The position numbers were made by a program, and so were the translations under genes. Of a DNA stretch of 35,889 bases, positions 16,352 through 24,389 are shown piece after piece. The stretch spans positions 1 through 35,889 of IMG/VR virus record IMGVR_UViG_3300035703_000244; one strand, given 5' to 3'. Each line of letters starts with the position of its first letter. Position 1 is the stretch's first letter. The notes below the pieces were generated by a model. That model was not told where the DNA came from, did not search any database, and saw nothing but the letters and a program-made list of their open reading frames with translations. Origin of the DNA: a virus.

Positions 16352-17715
16352 AAATTATTGAGCTTCCGATTTTTGGGCCAATTGGTTTTCCTGAAGATAT
16401 GTCTGATCAGGAGATATATGATACTATTCAAAACAAAGTATTTAAAGGACAGCTAAGAGACTATAGCAAAGCTGAGACTGCCGTTATGGGTCTTGAGCGT
16501 GGATTTACTTCATCTGCTAGAACTCTTGCAGGTGGTAGATCTGAAGAAGTTACTCCTGGGTATGAAGATCCGTTAACCAGTATGATGTCTGTTGCTCCTG
16601 TATCCTCTACTGAAGAGACAGACGAACAGAAAGAATTAAAGTTTAGGATTGCTCGAGATCAAAACCCAATCACTGGATACGGCACACAGATACTAGGTTC
16701 TATTGCTGATCCTGCTGGTCTTGCTATTCCACTAGGTAAAGCTGCTACCTTTGGTTCTTTTGTTAAACAGGGTATAGGTACTGGTGCTATTGGTGGTGTG
16801 CTCGAGCCTACATATGAACAGTTTGGAGACAGTCGGTTAGAGAACATTGCTTATGGCGCTGCAGGTGGCGGTCTATTAACTGCTGCTGTTGGTAAAGTAT
16901 TTAAGAAACAGTTGTTTCCTGATGAAGCAGCAGCTAAGACTGTACCTGATGATGGTCCTAAACCTACAGAAACTCCTGCTGCTACTACTGCATCACAAGC
17001 AGATGAACCAGACATTAAACCTTCTATCGTAGAAGATCCTGTTAATCTTACTGATGAGATTAATGCACTACCTAAACTACCACAATACTTGTCTGGCTTA
17101 AAACCTAGGTTTGCTAAGTCTGAGATTTCTTTTGAATCTGACTTAGATGCCGCACTCTATGCAGTTGGTAATCCTAAAACTAAATCTGCAAGGCACGACG
17201 ATTATATGCAATTCTTGCAACAGTCTTTGCAATTACCAGAAGATGAAGTAGTTAAACTTGCTTCTGCTGTGCGTAAAGAAGTAATTGAAGCTGGCATGAA
17301 AGCACAGAAAGATGCTGGTATGGCAGGACAAAAAACACTTGACTCTTTTACTTTTAATCTGTCATCTAACTTAGATAATTTATTGTTTCCTGTAACAAGA
17401 AAGCTTGACGATTCATCAAAATTCGTGTATAATTTTGGTAAAGCTATTCAGCCAGATGCTAAAGGACTGTACAGAATTAACGAACGTAGTCCTGATATAC
17501 AGACTTTGGTTACAAAAGTAAAAGAAATTGATCCTGCTTTTACTTCACAAGACGCTGTACTAGCTGCACGTGGTTACTCTCAGTTGCTGGATACAATGAA
17601 GACAACAATGGGTAGGCAGTTTAAACCACGGTCTTTTGATGACATACTCATTAACAAGTTAGATGAAGAGTCTTGGATCAAACTCTTTGGTCAAGGAGCG
17701 TTTGATGGCTGCTAA
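16348..17715 (+). CDS. Large internal virion (ejection) protein, part 1 of 3
   Basis: The 455-residue product starts MKIIELPIFGPIGFPEDMSD, an N-terminus like other large podophage internal virion proteins. It has a hydrophobic, glycine-rich region at about residues 115-190 (GTGAIGGVLEPTYEQFG, AAGGGLLTAAVG) that could enter the membrane. It ends abruptly at the TAA at 17713. The next gene starts inside it and continues with similar composition. The three genes 16348-20370 together equal the size of one T7 gp16-like protein (~1,340 residues). No transglycosylase motif is evident. Confidence 0.7.
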   Translation: MKIIELPIFGPIGFPEDMSDQEIYDTIQNKVFKGQLRDYSKAETAVMGLERGFTSSARTLAGGRSEEVTPGYEDPLTSMMSVAPVSSTEETDEQKELKFRIARDQNPITGYGTQILGSIADPAGLAIPLGKAATFGSFVKQGIGTGAIGGVLEPTYEQFGDSRLENIAYGAAGGGLLTAAVGKVFKKQLFPDEAAAKTVPDDGPKPTETPAATTASQADEPDIKPSIVEDPVNLTDEINALPKLPQYLSGLKPRFAKSEISFESDLDAALYAVGNPKTKSARHDDYMQFLQQSLQLPEDEVVKLASAVRKEVIEAGMKAQKDAGMAGQKTLDSFTFNLSSNLDNLLFPVTRKLDDSSKFVYNFGKAIQPDAKGLYRINERSPDIQTLVTKVKEIDPAFTSQDAVLAARGYSQLLDTMKTTMGRQFKPRSFDDILINKLDEESWIKLFGQGAFDGC

Positions 17716-18337
17716 GTGTGACTTAAAGTTTTATAAGTATTTTGCTCCAGCAAAGAACCCAAGTGCTTTGTCTGCTCGTCAACTAGATATGATTGCTAAT
17801 CTAGGTGAGCATAGAGCAACAAAGTATTTGTCTTCTCGTGATTATCTAAATGATGATACGACTAAAGTATTAGAATCTTTGGCTGCTATAGCTCCTCAGC
17901 GATTTGCTAGAACCACTAACATAGGTAGACCTATACCTGAAGTAATGCAAGAGGCTCAGCAAGCAGGAGAGCGCCTTGCCAGAGCTACTAGCGAAGGATC
18001 GGATTACCTTGAAGAAGCAGCAGAAAACATAGCAAGGAACTTCCGTAAAGGTAGTCCTATGTCAATGGAAGAACGATCAGTAATTTATCCTGCATTTAAG
18101 AATCGCATGGATAACCTACCTCTATTGACTCGACAGATTCAGTACGCACATCAGAATAATAACACTCAGACTGCTTCTGTATTAGCTATGGAATTAGTTA
18201 AGACAATGGGAATGTCTGCTGCTGTGTTTGGGGATAAGAATGCTGTGTCTGTTGCTATGAATTCTATGAAGTATTTAAATAGGCAAATTAAACAAGCTGA
18301 GACTATTAACAGATTATTTCAGAATGGTGAGTGCTAA
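17705..18337 (+). CDS. Large internal virion (ejection) protein, part 2 of 3
   Basis: This is a 210-residue helical protein (YKYFAPAKNPSALSARQLDM). I place the start at ATG 17705 because AAGGAG lies seven bases upstream. The frame is also open further back, to 17663. It overlaps the first part by 11 bases and is in the +1 frame relative to it. The stop (TAA at 18335) overlaps the ATG of part 3. Either the genes are a natural fission with coupled translation or two frameshifts split one gene. The good ribosome site favours fission. Confidence 0.65.
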   Translation: MAAKCDLKFYKYFAPAKNPSALSARQLDMIANLGEHRATKYLSSRDYLNDDTTKVLESLAAIAPQRFARTTNIGRPIPEVMQEAQQAGERLARATSEGSDYLEEAAENIARNFRKGSPMSMEERSVIYPAFKNRMDNLPLLTRQIQYAHQNNNTQTASVLAMELVKTMGMSAAVFGDKNAVSVAMNSMKYLNRQIKQAETINRLFQNGEC

Positions 18338-20370
18338 TGGTAAACCTTTCTAAAAAGTGTTTAGATTTTATTGCAAGAATGTCTGACAGTATTAACGAAC
18401 TGTATACTAATCCTGCTGTGTCCCCTGCTGAGGCTGCTCAAGCTGCAGCAGAAGGAATGACAAAAGCACTAAAGACTCCTGGTATTCGAGATAGGATTGG
18501 TTCGTTTATTCGTAATAGTTACTTGAGTGCTATGTCAACCCAAGCAATTAACTTTGTTAATAACCTTGTCCCTATTATTACTTCACCTATTATTCGTACA
18601 CTATCAGGTAAACCACGAGAAGGTTTGGCAATGCTCGAGGGAATTACTGAAGGATTCCTTGAAGCATTCCCTAGATTCTTTGCTGGTTTGTCTAAGCGTA
18701 CTGAAGACTTTGATGGTAATACACATAATGCTTTTGACATAGTACGTAATAAATATGCTGATGCTGCTCTTACATATCCACAGAAATTGACAGGTGCTTT
18801 AGACCAAGCATTCTCTGCTGTGCTTGAGCGGATGGAATTTAAAGCTATGCTACATCGTATTAAGAATTCTTTTCCTGATGAATACTTTACTCGTAATGGA
18901 TTAGATAAAACAAAGTTTGTACAAGAATTAGAACAAGTAGCGTTGAAGAGAGGTGATGGTAACCTTGCTTTCTTACGTTTGTTAGAGAATCAAAGTCCTG
19001 AGTTGTATCAACAGTTACAAGAGTTTGCTGCTGTTGGGACATTCCGTACACCATTGGGTAGATCTTTACTTGATCAGATGGGTAAGAAAATATCTGATGC
19101 AAAGAATGTAGCTCCTGAGTTAAACCTTGTTGTTCCGTTTGTTCGTACTGGTATTAACGTAGCTAAATATGCTGGCGGGTTTATTCCTGGTCTAGGTCAA
19201 TTACGTGTTAGACAAGCTAAGAAAGACATTGAGCTTATTGACAGTCAGATTAATTCTCTACTACAACGGGAAACTAAAGCTAAAGAGAAAGCCAATCAAG
19301 CTCTCTTCCCTGGTCAAGCAGAAAGCTGGAGAGCTAAAGCTCAAGCATTAGAAACACGCAGGCGTAAACTTGAAGGTACTCGTACATTTAAAGAAGAACA
19401 GATACCTGAGTTCTATGTCCAACAGGTTGTTGGTGCTGGTATGATGCTGTCTACCTACGGGTTAGTTAACGCTGGTCTGTTAACTGGTCACTACTCTTCT
19501 GATCCTGCAACAAGGCAGAAACAAATGGCATCCGGTATGCGTGAGATGTCTATTCGAGTAGGAGATAGGTGGATTAGTTATGATCGAGTAGAACCATTCT
19601 CTACAGTCATGGGTCTAGTAGCAGATGGCATGACTGCTCTTAAAGAAGGTAGAATGAAAGGTGAATCTCCTGGTGTTGGAGACATAGCAAAGATTGTAGG
19701 ACGTAACTTGTTAGATAAAACTTTTACTGAAGGTCTTGGTAAAATGTTTTTAGCTATTCAAGAATCAGATCGTTACTTAGAAAGTTATTTAGTAAGTCTA
19801 ACCAATCCATTAGTACCAGCTATTGTAAATCAAATAGCAAGGTTGCGTGATCCTTTGGTCCGAGAAACTAAAGATCCTGAACTAGCAGACTGGATGCTTA
19901 ATAGTATTAAATCTCGTATACCAGGGTTAAGGGAACAATTACCTGCTCGTCCTGATGTCTTAGGTCAAGAGCAACCATTATATGGCGTGTCTACTGGTAT
20001 CGCTGTAGCTCCAGTAAATCAAGATGAAGTACGTGCTCTCCTTGATAATCCTTATCTTACTATTGACAGACCAGATAGAAAGATTGGCGGTATTGAGCTA
20101 GACATGGAACAGTTTGCTGCTCTTGAACAGCGTGTTGGTCAGCGAGTGTATGAAGTATTTGGTATGATGGCAGCTAATCCTGGGTTTGCTAGTGTTCCTA
20201 AATCTTTACAAGCAAAGTTCTTAAAAGAAATGGTAACTGAGATTAGGCAACAAGAACGTCTAGCTGCGCTTGGTACTTTAATTCAAGATCCAGCTTTACG
20301 AGCACAGTACATACTGAAGGAAATGCAAAAGATGGGCCTTGGTTCGTTAGTAGAAGAAGAGGAAGAGTAA
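18337..20370 (+). CDS. Large internal virion (ejection) protein, part 3 of 3
   Basis: The 677-residue protein is mostly helical and has IGSFIRNSYLSAMSTQAINF near the N-terminus, where several large internal virion proteins have a membrane-active stretch. A Lys/Glu/Ala coiled segment lies at about residues 295-355. Then come GAGMMLSTYGLVNAGLLTGH (a hydrophobic stretch) and an acidic end (VEEEEE). The TAATG overlap couples it to part 2. A GTG at 18331 is an alternative start, and a stop at 18328 bounds the frame. Confidence 0.72.
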   Translation: MVNLSKKCLDFIARMSDSINELYTNPAVSPAEAAQAAAEGMTKALKTPGIRDRIGSFIRNSYLSAMSTQAINFVNNLVPIITSPIIRTLSGKPREGLAMLEGITEGFLEAFPRFFAGLSKRTEDFDGNTHNAFDIVRNKYADAALTYPQKLTGALDQAFSAVLERMEFKAMLHRIKNSFPDEYFTRNGLDKTKFVQELEQVALKRGDGNLAFLRLLENQSPELYQQLQEFAAVGTFRTPLGRSLLDQMGKKISDAKNVAPELNLVVPFVRTGINVAKYAGGFIPGLGQLRVRQAKKDIELIDSQINSLLQRETKAKEKANQALFPGQAESWRAKAQALETRRRKLEGTRTFKEEQIPEFYVQQVVGAGMMLSTYGLVNAGLLTGHYSSDPATRQKQMASGMREMSIRVGDRWISYDRVEPFSTVMGLVADGMTALKEGRMKGESPGVGDIAKIVGRNLLDKTFTEGLGKMFLAIQESDRYLESYLVSLTNPLVPAIVNQIARLRDPLVRETKDPELADWMLNSIKSRIPGLREQLPARPDVLGQEQPLYGVSTGIAVAPVNQDEVRALLDNPYLTIDRPDRKIGGIELDMEQFAALEQRVGQRVYEVFGMMAANPGFASVPKSLQAKFLKEMVTEIRQQERLAALGTLIQDPALRAQYILKEMQKMGLGSLVEEEEE

Positions 20371-20396
20371 ATAACTAATGTATACTGGGAGATATA

Positions 20397-20858
20397 ATGT
20401 TAGTAGAACTGGCAGCAGCCAATGCAGCCTTTCAAGTAATCAAGACTGCCATCAAGAATGGAGGTGAGATAGTCAGTGCTGGTCAAGCATTACTTGAATA
20501 TTTCAACAACAAATCAAAGCTACAAGAAAAGGTAGAGAGTAAACCAGAACATAAGCGTAACGATCTCGAAGAGTTCCTAGCGCTGGAGCAGTTAAAGAAA
20601 CAAGAGCAAGAGTTAAAAGAGTTAATGATTTACAATGGTAGACCTGGACTATGGGATGATTGGCAGTCCTTCCAAGTCAAAGCAAGACAACAACGAGAAG
20701 CAGAGCATCGACAACAACTTAAAGAAAAGCTAGAGAAGAAAGCAAAGCGTGACAGAATAATACAAGATATGCTGCTTACCTTCTGGATTCTTGTCTTGAT
20801 ACTGGTTGTTGTTGGATGTATTAGTGGTGCTATATATTTAACCTTGGAGTACCAATGA
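20397..20858 (+). CDS. Coiled-coil protein with C-terminal TM segment (spanin-like?)
   Basis: The protein has 153 residues. The N-terminal part is Ala-rich (MLVELAAANAAFQVIKTAIK). The centre is charged and helical with MIYNGRPGLWDDWQSFQ, a motif shared by lysis-cassette proteins of other aquatic phages. The C-terminus holds one hydrophobic span (LTFWILVLILVVVGCISGAI). It lies directly before the holin and endolysin genes, so a role in outer or inner membrane disruption is possible. The topology (C-terminal TM) is the reverse of a classical i-spanin, so I hold the spanin label loosely. The ATG follows GGGAGATATA. Confidence 0.65.
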   Translation: MLVELAAANAAFQVIKTAIKNGGEIVSAGQALLEYFNNKSKLQEKVESKPEHKRNDLEEFLALEQLKKQEQELKELMIYNGRPGLWDDWQSFQVKARQQREAEHRQQLKEKLEKKAKRDRIIQDMLLTFWILVLILVVVGCISGAIYLTLEYQ

Positions 20859-21262
20859 TTCCTATACCGTTAATATTAGAGATTGGTTCTAAGATACTGG
20901 ACAAGGTTATTCCTAATCCAGAGGTAAAAGCACAGGCTCAGTTAAAGTTACTAGAGATGCAGCATCAAGGTGAATTACAAAAGATGCAAGCAGACATCAC
21001 TGAGCAAGAAGAACTAACTAAGCGTCTACAAGCAGACATGGGTAGTGACTCTTGGTTATCTAAGAACATTAGACCGATGACCCTGATAGCGATCTTAGCT
21101 GCTTACTTTATCTTTGCCTTTATGTCTGCCTTTGGATATAATGCTAACAGTAACTATGTAGAACTATTAGGTCAGTGGGGTATGTTGATCATGTCCTTCT
21201 ACTTTGGTGGTAGAACTCTTGAGAAAATTCTTAACATGAAAAAGGAAAAGAACAATGATTGA
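20855..21262 (+). CDS. Holin, 3-TM GTA-type
   Basis: The 135-residue product has an amphipathic N-terminal helix (LEIGSKILDKVIPNPEVKA), a charged coiled segment, then SWLSKNIRPMTLIAILAAYF and a last hydrophobic stretch with LGQWGMLIMSFYFGGRTLEK. The RPMTL and YFGGRTLEK features are typical of the 3-TM holin family described from gene transfer agents. It would permeabilise the inner membrane at lysis time. It overlaps the upstream gene by four bases and the endolysin gene by eight. Confidence 0.8.
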   Translation: MIPIPLILEIGSKILDKVIPNPEVKAQAQLKLLEMQHQGELQKMQADITEQEELTKRLQADMGSDSWLSKNIRPMTLIAILAAYFIFAFMSAFGYNANSNYVELLGQWGMLIMSFYFGGRTLEKILNMKKEKNND

Positions 21263-21629
21263 TTGGGGTAAGTATCCTAACTTTAAACGATCAGAGTTTG
21301 CTTGTCAACACTGTGGGTCTGAGGGTATCAAGGAAGAACTAGTAGCTAAGATACAAGAGTTACGTACTCTCTATGGTAAACCCATGCCAATAACTTCTGG
21401 CTATCGCTGTCCACTCCACCCTATCGAGCGACAGAAGAATGTCCCTGGAACGCACGCAGAGGGCATTGCTGCCGATATAGGGGTACAAGGAGAGGCAGCT
21501 ATTGAGCTCCTACACAAAGCCATTACAGTGGGTTTTAAGGGCATTGGCGTGCAACAGAAAGGTACTGGTAGGTTTATCCACCTAGACATAGGAACTGGAC
21601 CTACTAGACCTGCTATCTGGAGCTATTAA
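21255..21629 (+). CDS. Endolysin, M15-type D-Ala peptidase
   Basis: The 124-residue protein has SEFACQHCGSEGI at the N-terminus, ITSGYRCPLHPIE in the middle, GTHAEGIAADI (the H-x6-D zinc ligands) at about residues 63-73 and FIHLDIG close to the end (second His ligand). That is the Peptidase_M15_3 pattern. It likely cleaves peptidoglycan peptide stems and completes the lysis cassette with the holin upstream. It is the last plus-strand gene before the convergent boundary. AAAAGGAAAAG precedes the ATG. Confidence 0.85.
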   Translation: MIDWGKYPNFKRSEFACQHCGSEGIKEELVAKIQELRTLYGKPMPITSGYRCPLHPIERQKNVPGTHAEGIAADIGVQGEAAIELLHKAITVGFKGIGVQQKGTGRFIHLDIGTGPTRPAIWSY

Positions 21630-21650
21630 AAAAGGGGCATTGCTGCCCCT
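21628..21650 (-). terminator. Rho-independent terminator for the minus-strand operon
   Basis: AGGGGCA (21633-21639) and TGCCCCT (21644-21650) form a hairpin with a four-base loop. On the minus strand it is followed by TTTTTT (21633-21628). It abuts the endolysin stop, and it may also stop plus-strand transcription weakly. Confidence 0.8.
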
Positions 21651-21682
21651 ATCAAGACTAAGTGGACTGGGAACCAGCTTAG

Positions 21683-21811
21683 TTATTCATCATCTGCTTT
21701 AGAGATCAGGATACGTATAATACCTAGATCAATTACTACATAACCTTTTTCTAGTTCCTGATACTCTAAACCAAACGCAATACCTGTAATCATACAAAAT
21801 TCTATGTCCAT
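21683..21811 (-). CDS. Small conserved acidic protein, 42 aa
   Basis: The product begins MDIEFCMITGIAFGLEYQE and contains GYVVIDLGIIRILIS. The YVVIDLGIIRI stretch recurs in tiny proteins of other podophages. Function is unknown to me. CTAGGAGATAAC precedes the ATG. It is the last gene of the minus-strand unit, downstream of the reductase, and sits between the two opposing terminators. Confidence 0.72.
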   Translation of the reverse strand: MDIEFCMITGIAFGLEYQELEKGYVVIDLGIIRILISKADDE

Positions 21812-21824
21812 GTTATCTCCTAGT

Positions 21825-21848
21825 TTACTCAGTATGCTGAGTAATTTT
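21825..21848 (+). terminator. Probable terminator for the plus-strand late operon
   Basis: TTACTCAG (21825-21832) pairs perfectly with CTGAGTAA (21837-21844), loop TATG, followed by TTTT. The T-run is short. On the minus strand the same hairpin lies just before the ribosome site of the 42-aa gene and could lower its translation. Confidence 0.6.
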
Positions 21849-21854
21849 ACTCAA

Positions 21855-23744
21855 TCAAATCTCGCAGGTTCCTGACACACACGCAAGCATCTGCGCTCCC
21901 TCTACATTGTCATCCTGCTCTGACAATACATCCCAAGTAATAGTAGCAGGCATCTTATCTAGCAGTGCTTTGTACTGATCCTCACCACACTCTTCATAGG
22001 GTGCTTGACGATACGTACCACCATCCCAGGGTAGGAAAGAGATACCACTAATCTCATCGAAGTTATTCCACACCCAAGCTCCTACGTCCATCCACTCATC
22101 TTCTTTGACTGAGATAGTCACAGAAGGTTTGTGCTCACACCAGTAACGCTGGTACTGCATCCACAGATCCAGGTGCTGCAGCGCTGTCAGTGCTTCCCTG
22201 GTGCGTGCTCCTTCTGGTGCTTTCTGTGGGAATGAGAACACCACAGTAGACTCAGGACGCATCACACAATCCTCTGCAGGGATACCAGCATTCACCATAA
22301 ACTGCGAGAGAGGATCTTTCTTATCGCCTCTAACCCTACGAATATAATAAGGACTATGTCGAGTATGAATGCCAGAGGCAGAGTTAACAAGCTGGCTAAC
22401 AGTACCACTAGGTTTAACACAAGTGATTGCAGCGCTCTGAGGAATGCCAAGCACAGAGCTATACTGAACATTGGTATCCACGGTGATCTGTCGTAGTTGT
22501 TCAAGATTCTTCGCAGTTGATTCACAGACTTTACCCATCCATTCGTTATCTAAGATACCAGTCAATGACACACCAAGCAGACGCTCCTCCTCAGTGTTCT
22601 TCTGCCACACTTTACGCAGGTATGGGAAGTGTGTCATAGTGGCTTGGAACGTACCCAGGATAGTAGCAAGACGTACCTTGTTTGCTAGCGTCTCAAGCGT
22701 GTCCTCAGCACGTACAACCACCTCAGTTAGGTTGCAGAACTGGTAGGGTCTGAGGATGATCTCGGAACAGGGATTAGTACCGAACTCGTAATTAGGATTC
22801 CTTCTGCCGTTCTTAGCAGCTTGAGACTTACTGGCTGCTCGAGAGAAGATTCCTCGTTCCCCAGAGTGAGAATGGTAAAGGCTAGTCCATTCTTGTAGAA
22901 ATTGTCCAATGTCTGGTTTAGCTTCGTAAGTTGCTGAGTTGTTAGCCAAGGCACGTTGTCCATTTTGTTCCCACCAATTCCCTGATTTCGCATGACGCAT
23001 CCGATCATCTTCTAGTTCTGACAACGAGATCATTGCTGACCGACGAACACCACCAACGACAACAACCTCCCCGATCTTGCAGAGAATATCATGGCACTCG
23101 ATTGATGACAAACGCCGACCAACTGCCCCTTTGAACTTGGATACCGTGAAGCGAAATAGTTCTTCCAATGGGCGAGGTCCACTTGCTCGTCCCCCAAAGG
23201 TCTTGAGTCTCTCACCCGCTGGACGTACTTTGGATATATCCCACTTTGCAATCTCACCAGAGTATAGAAGAGCAATGAGTTGACGTAAAGCTTTTGCCCA
23301 TCCTTCTTTGGAGTCGGCAACCACGATAGTAGTTTGACTATCGAATAACTGCTCAGGCACTTCAGGTAATTGATTAACATACTTCTGCTCCACAGAGAAA
23401 CCTACCCCTGTACCACAGAGCAGGATATACATAGCTTCATCGAATGACTTAGGATCATCGATAGGAATGTAGCTGCAGTTATATCCAGCAGTGTTGTCAC
23501 GCTCGAGTGCTTTGCCTGCTGTCATCAGTGACCGCATACTAGGCATAACTTCCAGATTAAGTACAGCATTCTCTAGCTCAGTGCGTAGCTCACGAGTCAG
23601 CGCATAGTTGTTTGTCTTGGCAAGATGATCTTCCAAGAAGTTGAAGTAACGTGCTACAGTTTCAGTCCAGTTCTCTCGACGATTCTTCTCAGGCATGAAG
23701 CGAGCATAACGTGACTTTGCAATAAATTGTTGGTAAAGATCCAT
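21855..23744 (-). CDS. nrdJ: B12-dependent (class II) ribonucleotide reductase, monomeric
   Basis: The enzyme reduces ribonucleotides to deoxyribonucleotides with an adenosylcobalamin-generated thiyl radical. The 629-residue protein has C90 in GYNCSYIP, GGVRRSAMISL at about 231, then NPCSEI (C326, thiyl site, with E328) and C337 in YQFCNL. Its C-terminus carries the reductant Cys pair C622/C627 (CVSGTCEI). That is the full set for the Lactobacillus-type monomeric NrdJ, which is about 110 residues longer. No NrdA/NrdB is present. The gene lies in an operon with two small upstream genes driven by the promoter at 24117. The host must supply cobalamin. Confidence 0.92.
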   Translation of the reverse strand: MDLYQQFIAKSRYARFMPEKNRRENWTETVARYFNFLEDHLAKTNNYALTRELRTELENAVLNLEVMPSMRSLMTAGKALERDNTAGYNCSYIPIDDPKSFDEAMYILLCGTGVGFSVEQKYVNQLPEVPEQLFDSQTTIVVADSKEGWAKALRQLIALLYSGEIAKWDISKVRPAGERLKTFGGRASGPRPLEELFRFTVSKFKGAVGRRLSSIECHDILCKIGEVVVVGGVRRSAMISLSELEDDRMRHAKSGNWWEQNGQRALANNSATYEAKPDIGQFLQEWTSLYHSHSGERGIFSRAASKSQAAKNGRRNPNYEFGTNPCSEIILRPYQFCNLTEVVVRAEDTLETLANKVRLATILGTFQATMTHFPYLRKVWQKNTEEERLLGVSLTGILDNEWMGKVCESTAKNLEQLRQITVDTNVQYSSVLGIPQSAAITCVKPSGTVSQLVNSASGIHTRHSPYYIRRVRGDKKDPLSQFMVNAGIPAEDCVMRPESTVVFSFPQKAPEGARTREALTALQHLDLWMQYQRYWCEHKPSVTISVKEDEWMDVGAWVWNNFDEISGISFLPWDGGTYRQAPYEECGEDQYKALLDKMPATITWDVLSEQDDNVEGAQMLACVSGTCEI

Positions 23745-23747
23745 GTA

Positions 23748-23909
23748 TTAGTCCCAGTCTACAATATTAGTTAGTTTGTCTTGTTTGTCTTCAATAACAT
23801 CAGAGAACCTATCTACTAAGTCCTCTGATGTTATTCCTAGTAACTCTAACAAGGTTATCTCATCTAACTGTTTTAGTCTCTCAATTAGTTCAGGCAGTGT
23901 TAGAGTCAT
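23748..23909 (-). CDS. Small acidic protein, 53 aa
   Basis: The product begins MTLTLPELIERLKQLDEITL and continues LLELLGITSEDLVDRFSDVI, two predicted acidic helices. Proteins with ERLKQLDEITLLELL-SEDLVDRFSD are frequent in aquatic podophages and cyanophages. The role is unknown. It ends three bases before the reductase ATG and starts nine bases after the 55-aa gene upstream. Confidence 0.75.
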   Translation of the reverse strand: MTLTLPELIERLKQLDEITLLELLGITSEDLVDRFSDVIEDKQDKLTNIVDWD

Positions 23910-23918
23910 GTGTTATAG

Positions 23919-24086
23919 TTACGCCTTCTGAATTACGTACCCCAGGGTAGTGTAACCTTTGTTACTGTCATGTCCCAAGCTACGAATGTATTTACGTAGG
24001 GTTTGACGTGCTGCGTTGTAGTTATCAAAACCAGTCTTGAAAAGTTTCAATGTAAGTTTACGTCCATTAAGTTTTACAATATACAT
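23919..24086 (-). CDS. Small basic protein, 55 aa
   Basis: The product begins MYIVKLNGRKLTLKLFKTGF and continues with YNAARQTLRKYIRSLG. It is basic with mixed beta/helix character. It is the first gene after the promoter at 24117, and AAAGGAT precedes the ATG, which supports expression. I do not recognise a function. Confidence 0.7.
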   Translation of the reverse strand: MYIVKLNGRKLTLKLFKTGFDNYNAARQTLRKYIRSLGHDSNKGYTTLGYVIQKA

Positions 24087-24116
24087 ACTATTATCCTTTC
24101 GGTAGTTAGACTTAAT

Positions 24117-24145
24117 ATTATACCATCAATTATAGAACTTGTCAA
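24117..24145 (-). promoter_or_regulatory. Consensus sigma70 promoter with extended -10, reductase operon
   Basis: On the minus strand TTGACA (24145-24140), 17-bp spacer ending in TGG, TATAAT (24122-24117). The predicted start is near 24110, giving a ~25-base leader before the ATG at 24086. It overlaps the last codons of the DUF3310 gene. Confidence 0.85.
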
Positions 24146-24389
24146 CAAGCATGTCATAATTTTGTATCGCAAAAGTAAGATAGTGTTGAGCTTTCTTTAG
24201 ATCCTCTAACCCGTTCTTACTATCGTGACGATGTACATACTTGATGACGTTACACAACCAGGGGTCTAGCTTCCAATCTTCCCAGACATCCCACGGTTGA
24301 ATCTTATGGGAGATATAGTGATTACCTCCAACCTGCATATTCTTTGCTTCTATTTTTTCTTTCAACAAATCACCTAATGTCTTATCCAT
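24126..24389 (-). CDS. DUF3310 family protein
   Basis: The 87-residue protein contains QVGGNHYISHKIQPWDVWED and VIKYVHRHDSKNGLEDLKKA followed by QHYL. This is the diagnostic QVGGxHY...IQPxD...KYVxRHxxKxGxEDLxKAxHYL pattern of DUF3310, common in phages and often near nucleotide metabolism genes. The biochemical role is unsettled. It overlaps the phosphoesterase gene by eight bases. Its end overlaps the promoter of the reductase operon. Confidence 0.9.
   Translation of the reverse strand: MDKTLGDLLKEKIEAKNMQVGGNHYISHKIQPWDVWEDWKLDPWLCNVIKYVHRHDSKNGLEDLKKAQHYLTFAIQNYDMLVDKFYN

Noticed and set aside
17663-18337. Programmed frameshift joining the internal virion protein parts
   Set aside because: No slippery heptamer is visible at 17690-17715 or 18320-18340, and a ribosome site supports a new start at 17705.
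20385-20400. TATAAT before the lysis cassette as a promoter
   Set aside because: The upstream -35 position (AATAAC region) does not fit, and the hexamer overlaps the ribosome site and start codon.
22292-23380. Extra minus- and plus-strand frames inside nrdJ
   Set aside because: They lie entirely within a well-conserved enzyme gene and have no homology-like motifs or start signals.
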